Source: Paramecium tetraurelia
Taxonomy: Eukaryota > Ciliophora > Oligohymenophorea > Peniculida > Parameciidae
Direction of reading: 5' to 3'
Assembly (NCBI RefSeq): GCF_000165425.1
Contig: NW_001799355.1
Location: 312,019-376,018, forward strand
DNA length: 64,000 nt
Below are positions 1-14,202 of this stretch, one piece after another (within the stretch, counting starts at the first letter, position 1; the number at the start of each line of letters is the position of its first letter). The translations under genes were made by a program, and so were the position numbers. A model generated the notes under the pieces. That model was not told the DNA's origin, did not search any database, and was given only the letters and a program-made list of their open reading frames with translations.

Positions 1-3000
1 GTAATTCCTACAAATCATTTGTCAATTTGCTAGATATTGAATTTTTTTCGATTTCTAAATTTTTGATTATACCATCCATCTCTTTTACCTTCTATTATAA
101 TGTAGTGATTTAATTTTACTATTATCCAAGCAATTGTTATTATTCTTGGTTTTTTTTATCAACTTATACAAGATGTTATTTCAAATTATTATGTTAAAGT
201 TCTAATTCTTGATGTTATTATTTTATTGTATTGTTTACTAGCTAAAGATTTTCTATTATAGATTAAGAATTCTAAAGCTAATCCTAATTTTAATTTTATT
301 AGGATTCATCAATTTTAATTTTCTATTCTAAGAAAGCTTATTTGGAAATTTTCAATTCCTCTTCTAATTATTAAATCGTAGTTTAATTATATTCGTTTTG
401 TTTTTAGAATTCTTTTTTATGGAGTTATTCTTACTAATCTAAATTTTGCTTATATTCTTCCATTTAAGCTTTTATTTACTATTCTAACTATTTAATCGTT
501 CGTTACTATTCTTATATTTTCTAGTTATTTTCATTTATAATATCTTCATACTCTTTTGCATTTCTTTGTACCTCTTCAGGGATCTTTTCTTGAAATGATT
601 ATAATTAAAGGTTTAATAAATTGATTTATTCTTGTAACTCAGCATTTTCCTACTGAATTGCCTTTTGCTTTATTTCATATTAAGATTATTAGAATGTATT
701 TTATTCAATTTAATATTGTTATTCCTAAATTTTATTCAATAATTCTTAATTTTTCTTAGTATAATCTTGAATTATCATATTACCTTCTTTAAGTTTGTGG
801 CTTTAATCATTGATAATATTTTCTTATTGCTTGAGTTCATTTAAAAGTTCGTTGATCTTCACATCGGCATTTTTAATTTTGTTTTATTATGAATTTTAAA
901 TCTCTTAAGACTCAGATTCGAAATTCTTTAACTTCAATTGCAATTCTTAATTTAAATTTTATTAATCTTTCAATTGTTTGGTTTACGTTTAAATGTTGTC
1001 CTCATTGATTAATTTCAATTATTAAAATTCATTTTATTTCTATTCCAATTAATTTGTTATTTCATTTACATTTTTCTTTATATTTTCATTTTCATGATGT
1101 AAGAACTAATTCTAATTTTTTAGATTTTCAATTGCAAGTTTTAGATCATTAATCTCGCAGTTCTTATTTGATAATTGATCAATTAAACAATCTTACTAAC
1201 TTTTACTTCTATCTTTATATTTTTCATCTTGTAATTATATTTAAGAATTCAATAAATCGATTTCTGATTATAACTTATTAATTTTAGAATTTATTTAAGA
1301 ATGTAGTTTTGATAATATATTTGGAAGTTCTGTCTCTTTCTCAAAGTTTTCTTAATTAAGAAACTGTTTCATTAAAATTTAAGTTTCACCAAAGATATCA
1401 CTAATTAATTTTTACAATTATGTTAATTATGCCTCACTCGAATGAATACTTTATTTAAGTTATGTTTCTCTAATTGTCTATTCTTCATTTTTGGACTCTT
1501 GAACCTTTAATTATTCTAATTAAACAAGATTTGCTTATTCTAATGAAGCTATCTCTTATTTTAACTATTTTATTTGAGGCATTACTCCTTAGTATATACT
1601 TTCTGAACAGTTTTTGATTTCTTGAGAGTGCTCCTCTATCATTTTTTCTATTTTCAATTAGGTGTCATTTTGTAATTTTTCATATTCAGATATTTTTTAT
1701 GAATAATCTTACAATTTTTGATTATTTATTTAAGATTCCTTACGGTTTTATTCAGAATCCTATTAAAATTGGATTTTCATTTAATTCATCTTCTACTATT
1801 GATTCAAAAGTTAGGATTATAATTCTTAAATCTACTACTAATATTATTAAATCTATTTTGATTATTGTATATATTTACTTATTAATCTATACTCTTTTTT
1901 TGATCATTTAATGAGCTACATTAAAAGTGTTACTATTATATCTATTATTCTAATTGTATAATATAATCCTTTTGTTATAAAATCTCATTATTGCTTTCCT
2001 CCTTTTATCTATTTAGTGATAGAATTTATTAATTTAATAAATTAATTTAACTTTCTACATCTATTATCCTCTATAATTGTGATTAGTTTTTAATAGTTAA
2101 TTCTTAATTTGCAACATCTTTTTATTTATATATTTCTTGGTTTTCTTGAAGTTTTTCCATAAAAGTCTTTGCATTTTCTTTTTCAATTAAAAATGCCTCT
2201 TTAACAGTGTTAAACTCATCTTGCAAACCTGAATACAATTATAAAGTCGATTGATATTATTTAGATAGATTTTCTTTACTTATTTCAGATTCTTGTAAGG
2301 CCTCTTTTAGTTATTATGCTCTTTTATCATAATCCAGAATTTAGTCCTAATATTTATTGATATTGATGCTGTTATCTAATTAACGCTTCAAATTTTGAAA
2401 CTATTAAATTAATTCATCCTTCAACAGCTTTTCTTTTTGAATTTCTTGGATTAATAAATTATTTTGATCCTTGATTTCAGCATTAACCTTTCTTAATTCA
2501 CCTAATTCATCGCTTAATTATTAAATGTTTATTTAAGATAAAGGACTTGGAGCTAAAGGACTAACCTGCTTAGCTAAATTTATCGCTTACTCTTTATCGC
2601 TTAATTATTGAGTGTTATTTGAATTTTATTTAGAAGAATCATCAATTTATAAAGGTTTAATCTATTGAGATTCAATACTGTTTTTCTTGGCTGTGCTTTC
2701 AGTTTCTAATTTATCTTGAGTCTATCCTGGCTACTTTTTATCAGTAGTTTGTTCATCTGCGATTGATTAAGCTGTACTAATTGTGTCAATATCAACTTCT
2801 CCTAATAGTATAAATTTAATTTTTGTGAAAAGTTTTGCATGCTTATCAGGACACTTATCTAAATGAAATTACTCATAGACATCTATGTTTGCCATTAAAA
2901 ATACCATTTTTTTGTTGATTCAAATATGTTGAGAAATCTATTGAACATTAGCCTGCTGCCTTATTACCTTTATCAGTAATAATAACAACTGTTAGTAATG

Positions 3001-3249
3001 CTTTTTTCTCTTAATAAATTCCATTCACTTAAAAAATATTACTCTATAATGACAATGTTTCATTTATGCATGCAGTACCTTTATTGAAATCTGCTAATTA
3101 TTATGTTTCAACTTTTTAATTTCCTATGTCACTTATATTTAAGCATTACCTCTTTTTAAATGTACCTGCATTTTACATTGAAAATTTATATTAATTTAAA
3201 CCTTCTCAACATGAATGTTCAATTAGTATTTATATCCTTTAGCGTTCAT
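1..3249 (-). CDS. NT-C2 domain / long coiled-coil protein (3' end off window)
   Basis: Read with TGA as the only stop, this frame is open from an ATG at 3249 to the left edge, so the C-terminus is missing (more than 1050 residues visible). Residues about 1-140 form an NT-C2 domain, the membrane-binding-type C2 found at the N-terminus of EEIG1/EHBP1-like proteins. It is recognisable by strands around VHLKRG, GQCSIDFSTYLN and FHLDKCPDKHAK. Three introns restore this domain and the following frame: 3124-3149, 2883-2904 and 1853-1878. The rest is a Gln/Glu/Lys/Asn-rich coiled coil with heptad-like leucines and very many TAA/TAG glutamines. Ciliates have many proteins of this architecture, probably structural scaffolds at cortex or cilia (inference). 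Start choice: first ATG in frame with the C2 domain. Confidence 0.85.
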
Positions 3250-4408
3250 GTTAATATAAATATATAATTTAAAAATTTATCAGCTTTAAAATTCATATAA
3301 TTCTATAAATGTATTATTTATAATCACGACTTTATATATATTTGATATTTTTTCATACGGCATAAATTGTACTATCTACATAAATTTAAGTCAGGTATAA
3401 GTGCTTATTCTAATGTTCCCAAAGAAAAATTTCGTTTTTATTAGATCTGTTTCCATGTTTTTAATAAATTTGCTTATTTTACGCTGTAATTGAAGTAAAG
3501 CAATTATTGAATAATACATGTTTTGTTGAATTTTTTTGTTACCTAATCAAATCATTAAGGTAGAAATTACAAATTTACTTAGCAATGTAACTAAGGACAG
3601 TATAGTACTAAGATTTATGATTTCTTTTAGTCAAAATTGGTTTATTAACAGTAGTTGAAAATTGAAACTGAGATGCATAAATTAATAGAATAGCTATGGT
3701 TGTTCTTACTGATAAAGATTACCAAATTTGATTAAATAATTTTGAGGTTTTAGTGTGAAATTATAATGCTATTGCAATAATTAAAAAATTGAAATTTATT
3801 CATTTAACTTAATATTTACGAACCACTTAATTTCTAAATTTACTTTTGCAATTTTATGGTTGAATCGTTATGAACATAAAATCATATATATATCATTAAT
3901 TAAATATTGATTAAAGACCTCTATCTTGATTATAATAAGATAAAATATTAATAATTTTATTTTTGATTTATATTTAAAAGGATAAAATTGACTACATGAT
4001 TGAAAATACTTAAAGTAATCAAATTTTAATTTATGATCATAATGGTTTGTAAGATTATCTAAATCAATGCATAAAGCATACAATATTTGAAAGCCTATTT
4101 AGGGACAAATAAATGAAACAATTATATTATGTAATCCTTGTTTATAAATTTATAAGCAATCATTCATTTACAAATTTATTTTCTAAAATATTTATCATAA
4201 AATTTTATCATCCTTTAGTGTTTTAATTTTATTAAATTAAACTGTTTTAATTGGATTACTAATGCTGAATTTCTTGTTAAAACCCAATATCTAAATTTTG
4301 ACTTAGAAATTATAAAAAAAGAATTTCAAATTTTCACTCTCAAAATTTTTATTAATAATTAGCATTATATTATTAATATTAACATAAATAATTAATAAAA
4401 ATTTTTAA
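3250..4408. other. AT-rich interval without a convincing gene
   Basis: About 1.16 kb between the starts/ends of two minus-strand genes. It is AT-rich and has TGA in all frames at normal density. One minus-strand frame (4083 down to about 3633) is open for roughly 139 codons when TAA/TAG are read as Gln, but its Phe/Tyr/Ile/Asn/Lys composition is what random AT-rich DNA gives and no family is recognisable. I see no RNA gene or repeat. It presumably holds the promoter of the NT-C2 gene and the 3' flank of the next gene. Confidence 0.4.
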
Positions 4409-5020
4409 TCATGCTCTCATTTATCTTTTTCTAATAAAATTTCTTCTTATTTCATTGTCTACAAATAGGTAGTGATTTCTAGCAGAAATTTAGTGACTGT
4501 AAACAAAACTCTTTTCATCCTTAATATCTTTATTTGCAAAATCTAAATACTCATTAAGATTCTTGAAGTGATGATTTATTAGGGTTTTCCAATTAGTATT
4601 CGTTATATGGTTTTTTATTTCTAAATTTTCTAGCAAGGAAGCATATTTTGATTCTTGTTCTTATAGCCTATTTTTTTCTTTAGAAAACGAATCTTTAACT
4701 TGTTACAATGTTTATAGAACCCCTTCTTCAAGTACGCCGATGTCAGATATAAGACTGCCTAGTCTGCTGTTTCTTGTTTATCTTCTCACCAAGACACTCT
4801 TAGAGCATTAATATTAATGTTGCTTTGAAAGACTTGGAGAGCGAAATTAATTTAAATAGAATTCATGTTCTAAAGGTGGTAATTTGACTTATGCTTGGAT
4901 TTGATCGACAAACAATTAAACATCTTTTTTTGATTTAAATTTAGTTGCCTATTTCGGAGTTGTGCTTTTTTTCTATCTTTTATAATTAAAGCATATTTCA
5001 GCATATGTATCATCAAGCAT
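4409..5020 (-). CDS. Uncharacterised protein, 203 residues
   Basis: A single open frame of 204 codons, ATG at 5020 and TGA at 4409-4411, with no intron needed. The protein begins MLDDTYAEICFNYKRQ. It is basic in its first third, and its second half (from about residue 110) is a likely helical/coiled segment rich in Glu, Lys and Gln. No family was recognised. Codon usage and Gln by TAA/TAG match neighbouring genes, which supports that it is real. Cytoskeletal or signalling adaptor roles would be guesses. Confidence 0.65.
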
Positions 5021-5528
5021 TTTAGTTATTTACAATATTTTTATAACTTATTCACTTTAGCTAAATATTATCAAATATACTACAATTTTAATATAGAAAA
5101 AGATTAACTTTTAATATTTATCTTTGACTCTTTATGCAAAAATATCAATTTCTGATTTCAAGTCAAATAACTAAAAGAAATTAAGTCATTTGTAAAAAGA
5201 AATCAATATAATCTATAATTAAAGTTCCTTTGAATTTTAATTAATCAGTATTTTAAACATCATTTAAGAAAACATTATTATATTTTTCAGTCATTCTTTA
5301 TATTTTGAAATATATTAACAATATTATTATATGTCTCTTAATTTAGGATGATTTTCTTTCATATGCCCTAACCCATCTTTTATTTATGAATAATTTAATT
5401 AACTTAGGTCTGATAATTATCATCTTTTTCCCTAAATAAATTGAGAATTAATTTTCTGGGTATATATATTTATGATAAATCAATATGTTGTAAATCAAAA
5501 TATAAACAAAATTTAATTTCATTTTTAA
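5021..5528. other. Intergenic, nothing recognised
   Basis: About 500 bp of AT-rich sequence lying upstream of the 203-residue gene and downstream of the next minus-strand gene. No open frame of note, RNA gene or repeat is visible. It must contain the promoter of the former and the 3' end of the latter. Confidence 0.5.
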
Positions 5529-6884
5529 TCATTAGAAATAAGGCCATAACTTTTATTATAAATTTATTTTAGTTCTGGAGAGTGTTGCATCACTTGGTAA
5601 GGTTTTAATTCTAGTAGAATTACAGATTTATGAGTCTTATTTCATTATCTTTAGTTATTTATTTATAAACTAACTCTACCTACAAGTTAATTGAATTTGT
5701 TTAGGCAAATTATCTGAAGATTTTGATTGAATTAACTATTATGTAGTTCTGCCAATTTCAACGCTCCTTTTTTAAGCAAGAAAATACTAATTAAAGTCAT
5801 TTAAACTAGGTTAATTGAGGTTTGGTAATTTTTAGTCAAAAATATTATTTTTTTTTTTATTGTTTTTAGTTTTATCAATGACATATTGTGCAATAACACT
5901 ATGAGATTCTCTTCTTGTAAAAATGTTGTGATTTTACTCGTAGTGTAATCTGGGAGTTAGATATTAATGATGGTCGGCATTAGCGATTTGTAATTTACTA
6001 AATTATGTTTTTTTAAATTAAAGTTTAGATATGGTGACAGGAGAAGATTCGCAAGATGAATCAAATTAATCCTTAAAGTTTAGATTATAAATGAATACAA
6101 ATTTCTTTGCCATGACCTCTTGAAATTTCAATAATTTGTCCCTTGATACAAAAACACTATTTTTTGGTTCTTGTATGCAGGTTCTTCTTCTTAGGATGAG
6201 ATGAGAATTTCTCTTTCTTTGGAACAACAAATTGATTTTCCGTTCTAGTTCAGGCTCCAATTTGGTGATAGGACCTTCATATTTTTGATCACAATTAGTT
6301 TTGGCTCTTTTATGAGTTATTTTTTGAATTGCTGGTAATGGTAAACTCCTGCTTCTTTGTTGGCGATATAGCTTTTTCTGATTAGCTCTTTGCATAAATT
6401 CTAATTAGTCATAAATCATACTATACTGCATTTTTAATCTATTCATTTTCTTTTTCTTCAAGACTGCTGCATCTTTGGAATGCTGAAATACTTAAATTGA
6501 AGGAGCTATATTGTTTAGTCTTTTTTATTTTGAGCCTACATACTCAAATTAACTGATTCTTCTTATCAAACACTTTTTGACAGGAGTCTCAGGGACAACA
6601 TGACTAGTAGTTGAAACTGCATCAGCAATTTCTACTTTGTCAGATCTAGATGATCTTCTTGCTGACTATTGAAAGTGTGCTGTATTTGGTACAATTAGGT
6701 TAGTTCTATATTTGGGTTATTATCTCTATTATTGATTAGATTGAAGCATAGAATTTGATGGTAATTCAAAAGATCGAGAATGCCAACTCTAAACATTCCT
6801 CAACCCTGAAAATTTAGATTTCTGTGGTAGTAGATTCAGGTTGCTCCTATTTTATCTAGTCTCCTTAAAATTGATTTTTAACAT
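5529..6884 (-). CDS. Uncharacterised basic protein, 451 residues
   Basis: An uninterrupted frame of 452 codons from ATG at 6884 to TGA at 5529-5531. The protein begins MLKINFKETRQNRSNL. It is rich in Arg, Lys, Ser and Gln with a low-complexity N-terminus, and a short stretch of charged helix lies near residues 130-260. No catalytic motif, signal peptide or membrane segment is visible. It is divergently arranged with the plus-strand gene starting at 7035, 150 bp away, so the two probably share an upstream control region. Function unknown. Confidence 0.75.
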
Positions 6885-7034
6885 TAAATTTTATATATTC
6901 AAAAATAGCATTAATTTTAGACATCTGTTAAAACTTGTCATTTAGATTTATAATGATCTTTTGGATTTTGATATCAAATATTTTCTTAATCTGAAAAATC
7001 AATATCAAATTTTAAGTATTATTTATAATTAATT

Positions 7035-7368
7035 ATGAGTGTAATTAAAGGAATTGCAAGGGCTAATTTGAAATTGGTGGAGTTGGTTCAAACAGGGTAT
7101 ATTATTCATGGAAAAAGTGTAGAGGAAAGAATGATGAATTTTGACAGAATCATTTCAGAACACAGTAATATTGAGATTTATTCGATTAGATAGGAAACAT
7201 GACAAATAATGGCTATTTCATGATACAAGATTATACGAAATTCCTAGACCCTCTAGATACAAAGATCTTTATTAAAGAGAATTGAAAAGAAGGAACGATA
7301 GAAGAACAATTGCATTCCTTTGTAAACATGTTATGGCTGAAAAGAATGTTAAAATACCTATGAAATGA
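7035..7368 (+). CDS. Small uncharacterised protein, 102 residues
   Basis: Two exons joined by a 25-nt intron at 7165-7189, which removes a frame break and an in-frame TGA. The product is a basic, mostly helical protein starting MSVIKGIARANLKLVELVQ and containing an Arg/Tyr-rich middle (RPSRYKDLYQRELKRRNDRR). It could be a small organellar or ribosome-associated protein, but nothing proves this. The next gene begins only 25 bp after its stop, so the alternative that the two are one transcript or one misread gene should be kept in mind. Confidence 0.6.
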
Positions 7369-7393
7369 GTCAATATATAAATATAATAAATAT

Positions 7394-8030
7394 ATGATGT
7401 AAAATAAGGATGGCTTATTCTTTTAGAGTCAATTCTATGTGGCAAAGTTGTGTGAGCCTATAAGTTTGATTGAATATGTGTTGGATGATGTATAACCAAA
7501 ATAACAGATAGTTCAAAAAATGCCACAAGGCCTTTAAGTTTCAGATCGATAATAAAAAATGAACCTTCCAAAGGAAAAGAGTATTGAATTGCTGAGATAA
7601 TCTAGATAGTCAATCCATCCAAATCTAATGCGGCTCATCATACTTAATAAAGTAAAAATAGCAAATAAGAATCTACTTCTAAAGGCAAAAACTGGATTAT
7701 AAAGAAATTAAAAGAAGACAAGTAAACTTAGTAAGTAGTCACTTGTTTGCCTAATTTGCCTAAACCCATCTAAAATCAAGGGAAGTTATTCTCTAATACA
7801 GCTTCTAAATAGATTAAATAGAGATTGAACAAATTCGTAGTTGATTAGAAAAAGAATCAATTCCTCTTACAAAATGAAATTTTGTAAGGACAATATTCTT
7901 CAATTTATCATTTAAGTAATATTATTATTGAAATAATAAAGATAGATACAAATCAGACTCTCCAAAATAATTGCCGATTTACGATGTTAATTTTAATACG
8001 AACTTTTAATAATTTTTCTTTTGGTACTGA
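7394..8030 (+). CDS. Uncharacterised Lys/Gln-rich protein, 193 residues
   Basis: Starts at tandem ATGs at 7394 and 7397 and ends at TGA 8028-8030. Two introns are needed, 7581-7609 (29 nt) and 7916-7941 (26 nt). With them the frame stays open and the spliced length is a multiple of three. The protein is polar and basic with no recognised domain. Its start lies 25 bp after the previous stop on the same strand. The first intron could instead be cut at an earlier AG (25 nt), but that puts the downstream exon out of frame. Confidence 0.6.
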
Positions 8031-8278
8031 GTATATTCAATAATTCTTATATTTTTTATTTCTATTACTAAATTCATTTTCAAACTGAAACACAAACTCT
8101 CTCTTTATATATTGAATTCACTATAAATTGTATATTTTATAGAATCAAAAAAATATAGAGAATTATAGATTATATCATAGATTTTGTGATAAATAGAATA
8201 ATATATAAGTTAAATATTATCAAATCAATGACGATTAGGAAGTTTAATCTTAGGATAATATTTAGAAAATACCAGTAT

Positions 8279-9775
<1,497 letters not shown>

Positions 9776-9793
9776 TTTATTAATAAATTTAAT

Positions 9794-10833
9794 ATGTTAA
9801 ACAATTTAATAACTATCATAGCAGAATGTCAAATCAACTTAGAACAAATAAAGCAGCTCTTTATTGACCCCCATTAGGCATTCCAGATGCTATCCTCCAA
9901 TGGACACGATATCGACCAGTCCGATATCAAAAGATTTATATCTCTAAATGACGAGGAAATCAAACATCTAATCAGCCAATTCAATTCCAACTCCCAAACA
10001 CGATTTACATATCCAGAGTACATTTCATCATAATATACTTAGTTTTATTAATTCTCTGAAACTGAATAACAACACGCATGTCAAAGAGGCACTCATCAAA
10101 CTTTTATAATAGGAGGCAATCAATTTTAAGTAAATTCAATGTGTTTTCCATAGATTTTAGTAAAGTTTAAATACTCAAAGAAGATGGCAATTTCAATCCT
10201 ACTGAATTGTTTCATTAAATTGATTAGTTTGGTAAAGGCTACATTACAAGCAGGACCTTAAAAAAATGTACAAATTTATCTAACGACTACATCTCTGCCT
10301 TTTTTAGATTTCTCAATAAAGACAGTGATGGCAGAATATTCGAAAGTGAATTTTTATCTGCCTTCAAATCCTCACAAAAACAACAATTAGCTGTGTAATA
10401 CAAAGACTTGAGATAAAGTCAAGAGAAAGAAAAATAGATTATTTAATAATGCTAATAGATCTAATAAAATCTGTAAATGAGTGAGGAGAAAAATAGTCAA
10501 TCCAGGATTAAATAAGTCTAACAGTTGTTATAGAGCAGATAAAATCTAGAAAGATCCAAGGGATAAACCTCCTATTCTTCTTTACTAAAAGTAAGGTAGC
10601 AATTGTTGTAAATCGACAATATTAGAAGGAACTCTTAACGGGAGACATTTGAAAGACTTCTCAAATACCAACATCAACTAATCAAAAATATCAAAGAGAA
10701 AAACGAAGAGACCACTCAAAAATAAAAAAATCTTAGTAGTCTCCATGATTAATTGTATACTATGAGAACGCAACAAGACTTAAGTCTCAAGAGAAAAAGA
10801 GAGTATAGCATTCATAGCTAATCTTAATTATGA
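9794..10833 (+). CDS. EF-hand protein with Gln-rich coiled-coil tail, 327 residues
   Basis: Two introns (10018-10042 and 10130-10160) give a continuous frame. The N-terminal half looks like degenerate EF-hands. The last one, around residues 140-165, has a canonical-looking loop, NKDSDGRIFESEF, with Asp/Asp/Asp/Arg/Glu in calcium-coordinating positions. The C-terminal half is Gln/Lys/Arg-rich helix, probably coiled coil. This suggests a calcium-responsive structural or regulatory protein (inference). It diverges from the CK1 gene with an 18-bp spacer between start codons. A later in-frame Met exists if the first start is wrong. Confidence 0.75.
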
Positions 10834-10973
10834 TTAATTTTTTTTATGGACTATTTTTACAAATTTTAATGTCTCCTCTATAATTTTGATAAAGCCTCTC
10901 ATCTTCAAATTGGTCTAAGTTATAATAAATTAGTTAATAAGATAATTTTTAGATTAGATTTATAATATTTACA

Positions 10974-12590
10974 ATGAATAACATTAAAGCCTCATATACT
11001 TTATTTGCTTTCATTAGGAATTGGAGATTTCGATCCCAAGTTTTGTGTGCATAAACTATTTTTATCATCATAGTAATCTTGATTGGAACAGGGTACTTTA
11101 TATTTGCCTAAAGTTTTCTAATTTAGGAAATCTCTCATTAGTCTTTTATTATATTGGCATAAAGAATTCTTAGTAAACAAAGTTATATATATTCTGTTTT
11201 GAATAAAAAATAATTACAGTAAGGGTTGATGTTAACTAATACAACATTGAAAGTTATTAATTCATTATTTGAATAATAATAAAGCACGAACATTAGATTT
11301 TAATATCATATTAATAGTTGTGATGAGTTTGAAAGTCCCTCAAGTTTTTTCTCTTAATTTGCTAATAGTTCTTGTTATTGTTATGGAATGCCATACAACG
11401 CTACCGAATACTCTTAACACCAAGATAAAATGTCTCTAGGAAATTTACTAATATAAACAGCTCTGATACAAAATAAACTTTATCGAACCTATTTTGCATC
11501 CAATACAAAAGATTAATTTTACGTTTTTTAACCATGCAAATATTATCCATCAACTTATAATCCTTCATTTAGACCCTGGTATATTTACCATAATCAGAGT
11601 CTAAATGAGGTTTAAAACTCATAACCCTATTTTGCATTCAGCGGAGGTATCACTTTAACTAAAACTCTTAATCTCAGAGGACTTAACAATGAAGTCAAGG
11701 GCGTCATTGGGACTGATATTATAATGAAAATCTTTTTTCCTTAAGATGAATCATATCCTTATAATTTTGTTCTAATTGATTCTGATGGTCATATACTTTT
11801 GAGCAATCATTACACTATAAATTCAACGATCGTTGACTTATATTATAATTAATCAGTCACAGGATTTGATTCTTAAGATTTTTAAACTATTATGAATTTT
11901 TCAAAGGGATTAAATTATGAAAATTACTGTGAGATTCCAATTAATCAAACCTTATGTCTACTTGACAAAACTAATAACAAAGATTACTATGTAAAAGTGT
12001 AGAAATTAGATTAGGAAAATTATTATTTAATTAGTAAATTCGATTAAGCTTAATACAAGAGTAATGTTGATATGTTGATTGATGAAGTAAATGCATAAAG
12101 CTAGAAAATCATTTAAGATTTTGTGTTAGGTATATTGATTTCTCTTTTGTTGTGTGGTTGTTGTTATTTAGTCACAATATTTATTTTAGAAAAGCCATTA
12201 TATAAATTAATGAATCTATCCCTTAGACGGAATTAAATGCTCTCATCTATTTTTTAATAAATAAAATTGTAACACTTTACTAATGATACCATAGATAAAT
12301 TGGCAGATGCATTTACAGGATTAATAAACTACGACAATCGTTTAAAAAATACATTTAATAACTCAACTAAATAAGAATTAGAGGAAATATTCAGTTATTT
12401 GCCTTAGAATATAACTGTTACTCGAACTTTATTATTACTTATCTAAGAAAAGCTACCTGTAAATATTATTAATATTTATTGATAGGATTATAAAAAATAG
12501 AATAAATCACTTTTCTATTTAAATACGCTTGATAACCTTAAAGAAATCAAAGAATTCTTGATAAATGAAAGAAAAATTCTTTCAATCTGA
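10974..12590 (+). CDS. Cache-like membrane sensor protein, 529 residues
   Basis: The protein has a hydrophobic segment near residues 30-52 (IFIIIVILIGTGYFIFA) and another near 385-410 (VLGILISLLLCGCCYLVTIF). Between them lies an extracellular region of about 330 residues with features of Cache sensor domains: RPWYIYH, YFAFSGGITLTK and a GVIGTDI motif. Cache domains bind small ligands outside the cell. A cytoplasmic tail of about 120 residues has no kinase or cyclase. One 27-nt intron (12459-12485) contains an in-frame TGA. A second, related gene lies at 17601-19278 on the other strand. Confidence 0.72.
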
Positions 12591-12626
12591 TTTCGTTTAT
12601 TTTTATAATATTTAAATTAAACGTTA

Positions 12627-13836
12627 ATGATTAAGGCGACATCCAGTGTTCATATTTAGAAGGTACAAATGACAGTTCCTCAAATGAATCCATTCTAAGG
12701 ATAAGTTAGATTGAGTAACCCTTATACAGATGCCCCCAGCACTCCATAAAAATAATTTATAAATTAATAAATGAGAGGGTCAATTACTATATCCACTCCA
12801 AATAAGACACAACAAGCATTTTATTTGAAAGAAAATAACATTAATATTGAAAGCAAAGTTTAGTCTTTACTCAATGAGAATTGCATTTTAAATTAACAAT
12901 TAGAAAAAGCTAGATTTGAAATAGAAAACTATCAATAACAAAATGAACAATTTTAAGAAATCAAAAAAAGAGTATCGAAACTCGAACAGCTTATAGATAC
13001 TTAGTAAACTGAAATTGAAAAATGGAAATTAAAATATTAAAGAGCGGCTGCTGGGGAAACTGATATATAAAAAATGGAAGGTCAAATTTTAAATGTTATA
13101 GAAGAAAATGAAAGATTGAATTAGTTGATTTAAACTATGAATGAATAATTGGCTGAATAAAATAACCAAATTACTTCATTATCGAATACGATATTATAAT
13201 AAGATATAGAATTGAAAAAATCTAAAAAGAGTGTTGAAAAAACAAATAAGCAAGCTATTCCATGGAGTGCGTTTTAAAACGATAGAAAAGGAGCAAAATA
13301 ACCAGAAATTCATTTTATTAAAGGCAAATAAAATGATTTAGAATAAAATGCTTTGAGTAAAAAGAATGAATAAAATTGCAAATAATGTTAATAAAAATGC
13401 AATTAAGATGTGATTCAATTATAGCAATAAACAACTTAACTTTAGAATGAAAATTAATAATTATTAGTCAAAATAAATGAACTAGAAACTAAATTATAGA
13501 GTCAAAATGGTGAATAAACAGTAAATTAAGGAGAAGTTTAAAATACTTTGAATATTAATAGTTTAATAATTGAGTTATAAGAAGTAAATGATAAATATAT
13601 TTTAGTAAGTACAAAATTAATAACAGTTTGTTTAAGAGGAGATGATAAAGCATTAATAATGTTAATAATAAATGGAAATGATTAAAGAATAATTGAAATA
13701 ATTTGAATCATTTTTTAAATCCTTAAATACATAGGTTTAAAATGATCAAATTAAATTTAATGGTTAGCTTTACAATTAATTTTAAACGGGATCTGAGAAT
13801 TGTTTAAGAATTCTTGAATAATTAAAAAATAAATGA
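12627..13836 (+). CDS. Coiled-coil protein, 395 residues
   Basis: ATG at 12627, 36 bp after the preceding stop, TGA at 13834-13836. One 22-nt intron (13605-13626) restores the last exon. The first 70 residues are disordered (Pro/Ser/Thr/Gln). From about residue 80 onward the protein is a long charged coiled coil with a cysteine-containing interruption near residue 265 (CKQCQQKC). No enzymatic domain. Probably a structural protein of cytoskeletal or basal body type, by composition only. Confidence 0.72.
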
Positions 13837-13876
13837 TATTTCATATTGTTTTAGTTTATTAATTTTAATCAAAATA

Positions 13877-14167
13877 ATGGATAAAATGTCCATTTTTGAA
13901 TATCTTGATACATTGTAGCTATAAATAACAGATCCAATTTAGAAGCAACTTGATTACTATCACAATAAAAAAAACTTGATAAACTCGAGTTAATAGATAG
14001 CCAGTCCTAAATTCAAGTCCCCTTAATTGAATCCTCTTTAAGGTGATTTGTTACACATTAGGAAAACGCTATCCCAATAAACGATAACTTTACCGCCGCT
14101 CGACTAAGTATTAAATATCAATACTCATAAAAAAAGTCTTTTTGAGAAGAGAATTACTTTTTAGTGA
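13877..14167 (+). CDS. Small uncharacterised protein, 96 residues
   Basis: A single exon, ATG 13877 and TGA 14165-14167, spaced 40 bp from the previous gene and 35 bp from the next. The sequence is polar with Ser/Pro/Leu-rich middle (SPKFKSPQLNPLQGDLLHIR). No family recognised. It is accepted because its frame is filled, its codon use matches neighbours and it fits the tandem spacing of this run. Confidence 0.55.
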
Positions 14168-14202
14168 CATATATATAATTTTTTATTATAAATTTAATAT
14201 AA

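Noticed and set aside
3633-4083. Minus-strand frame of about 139 codons
   Set aside because: Length is within chance for AT-rich DNA when only TGA stops, and composition and lack of family or intron signals give no support.
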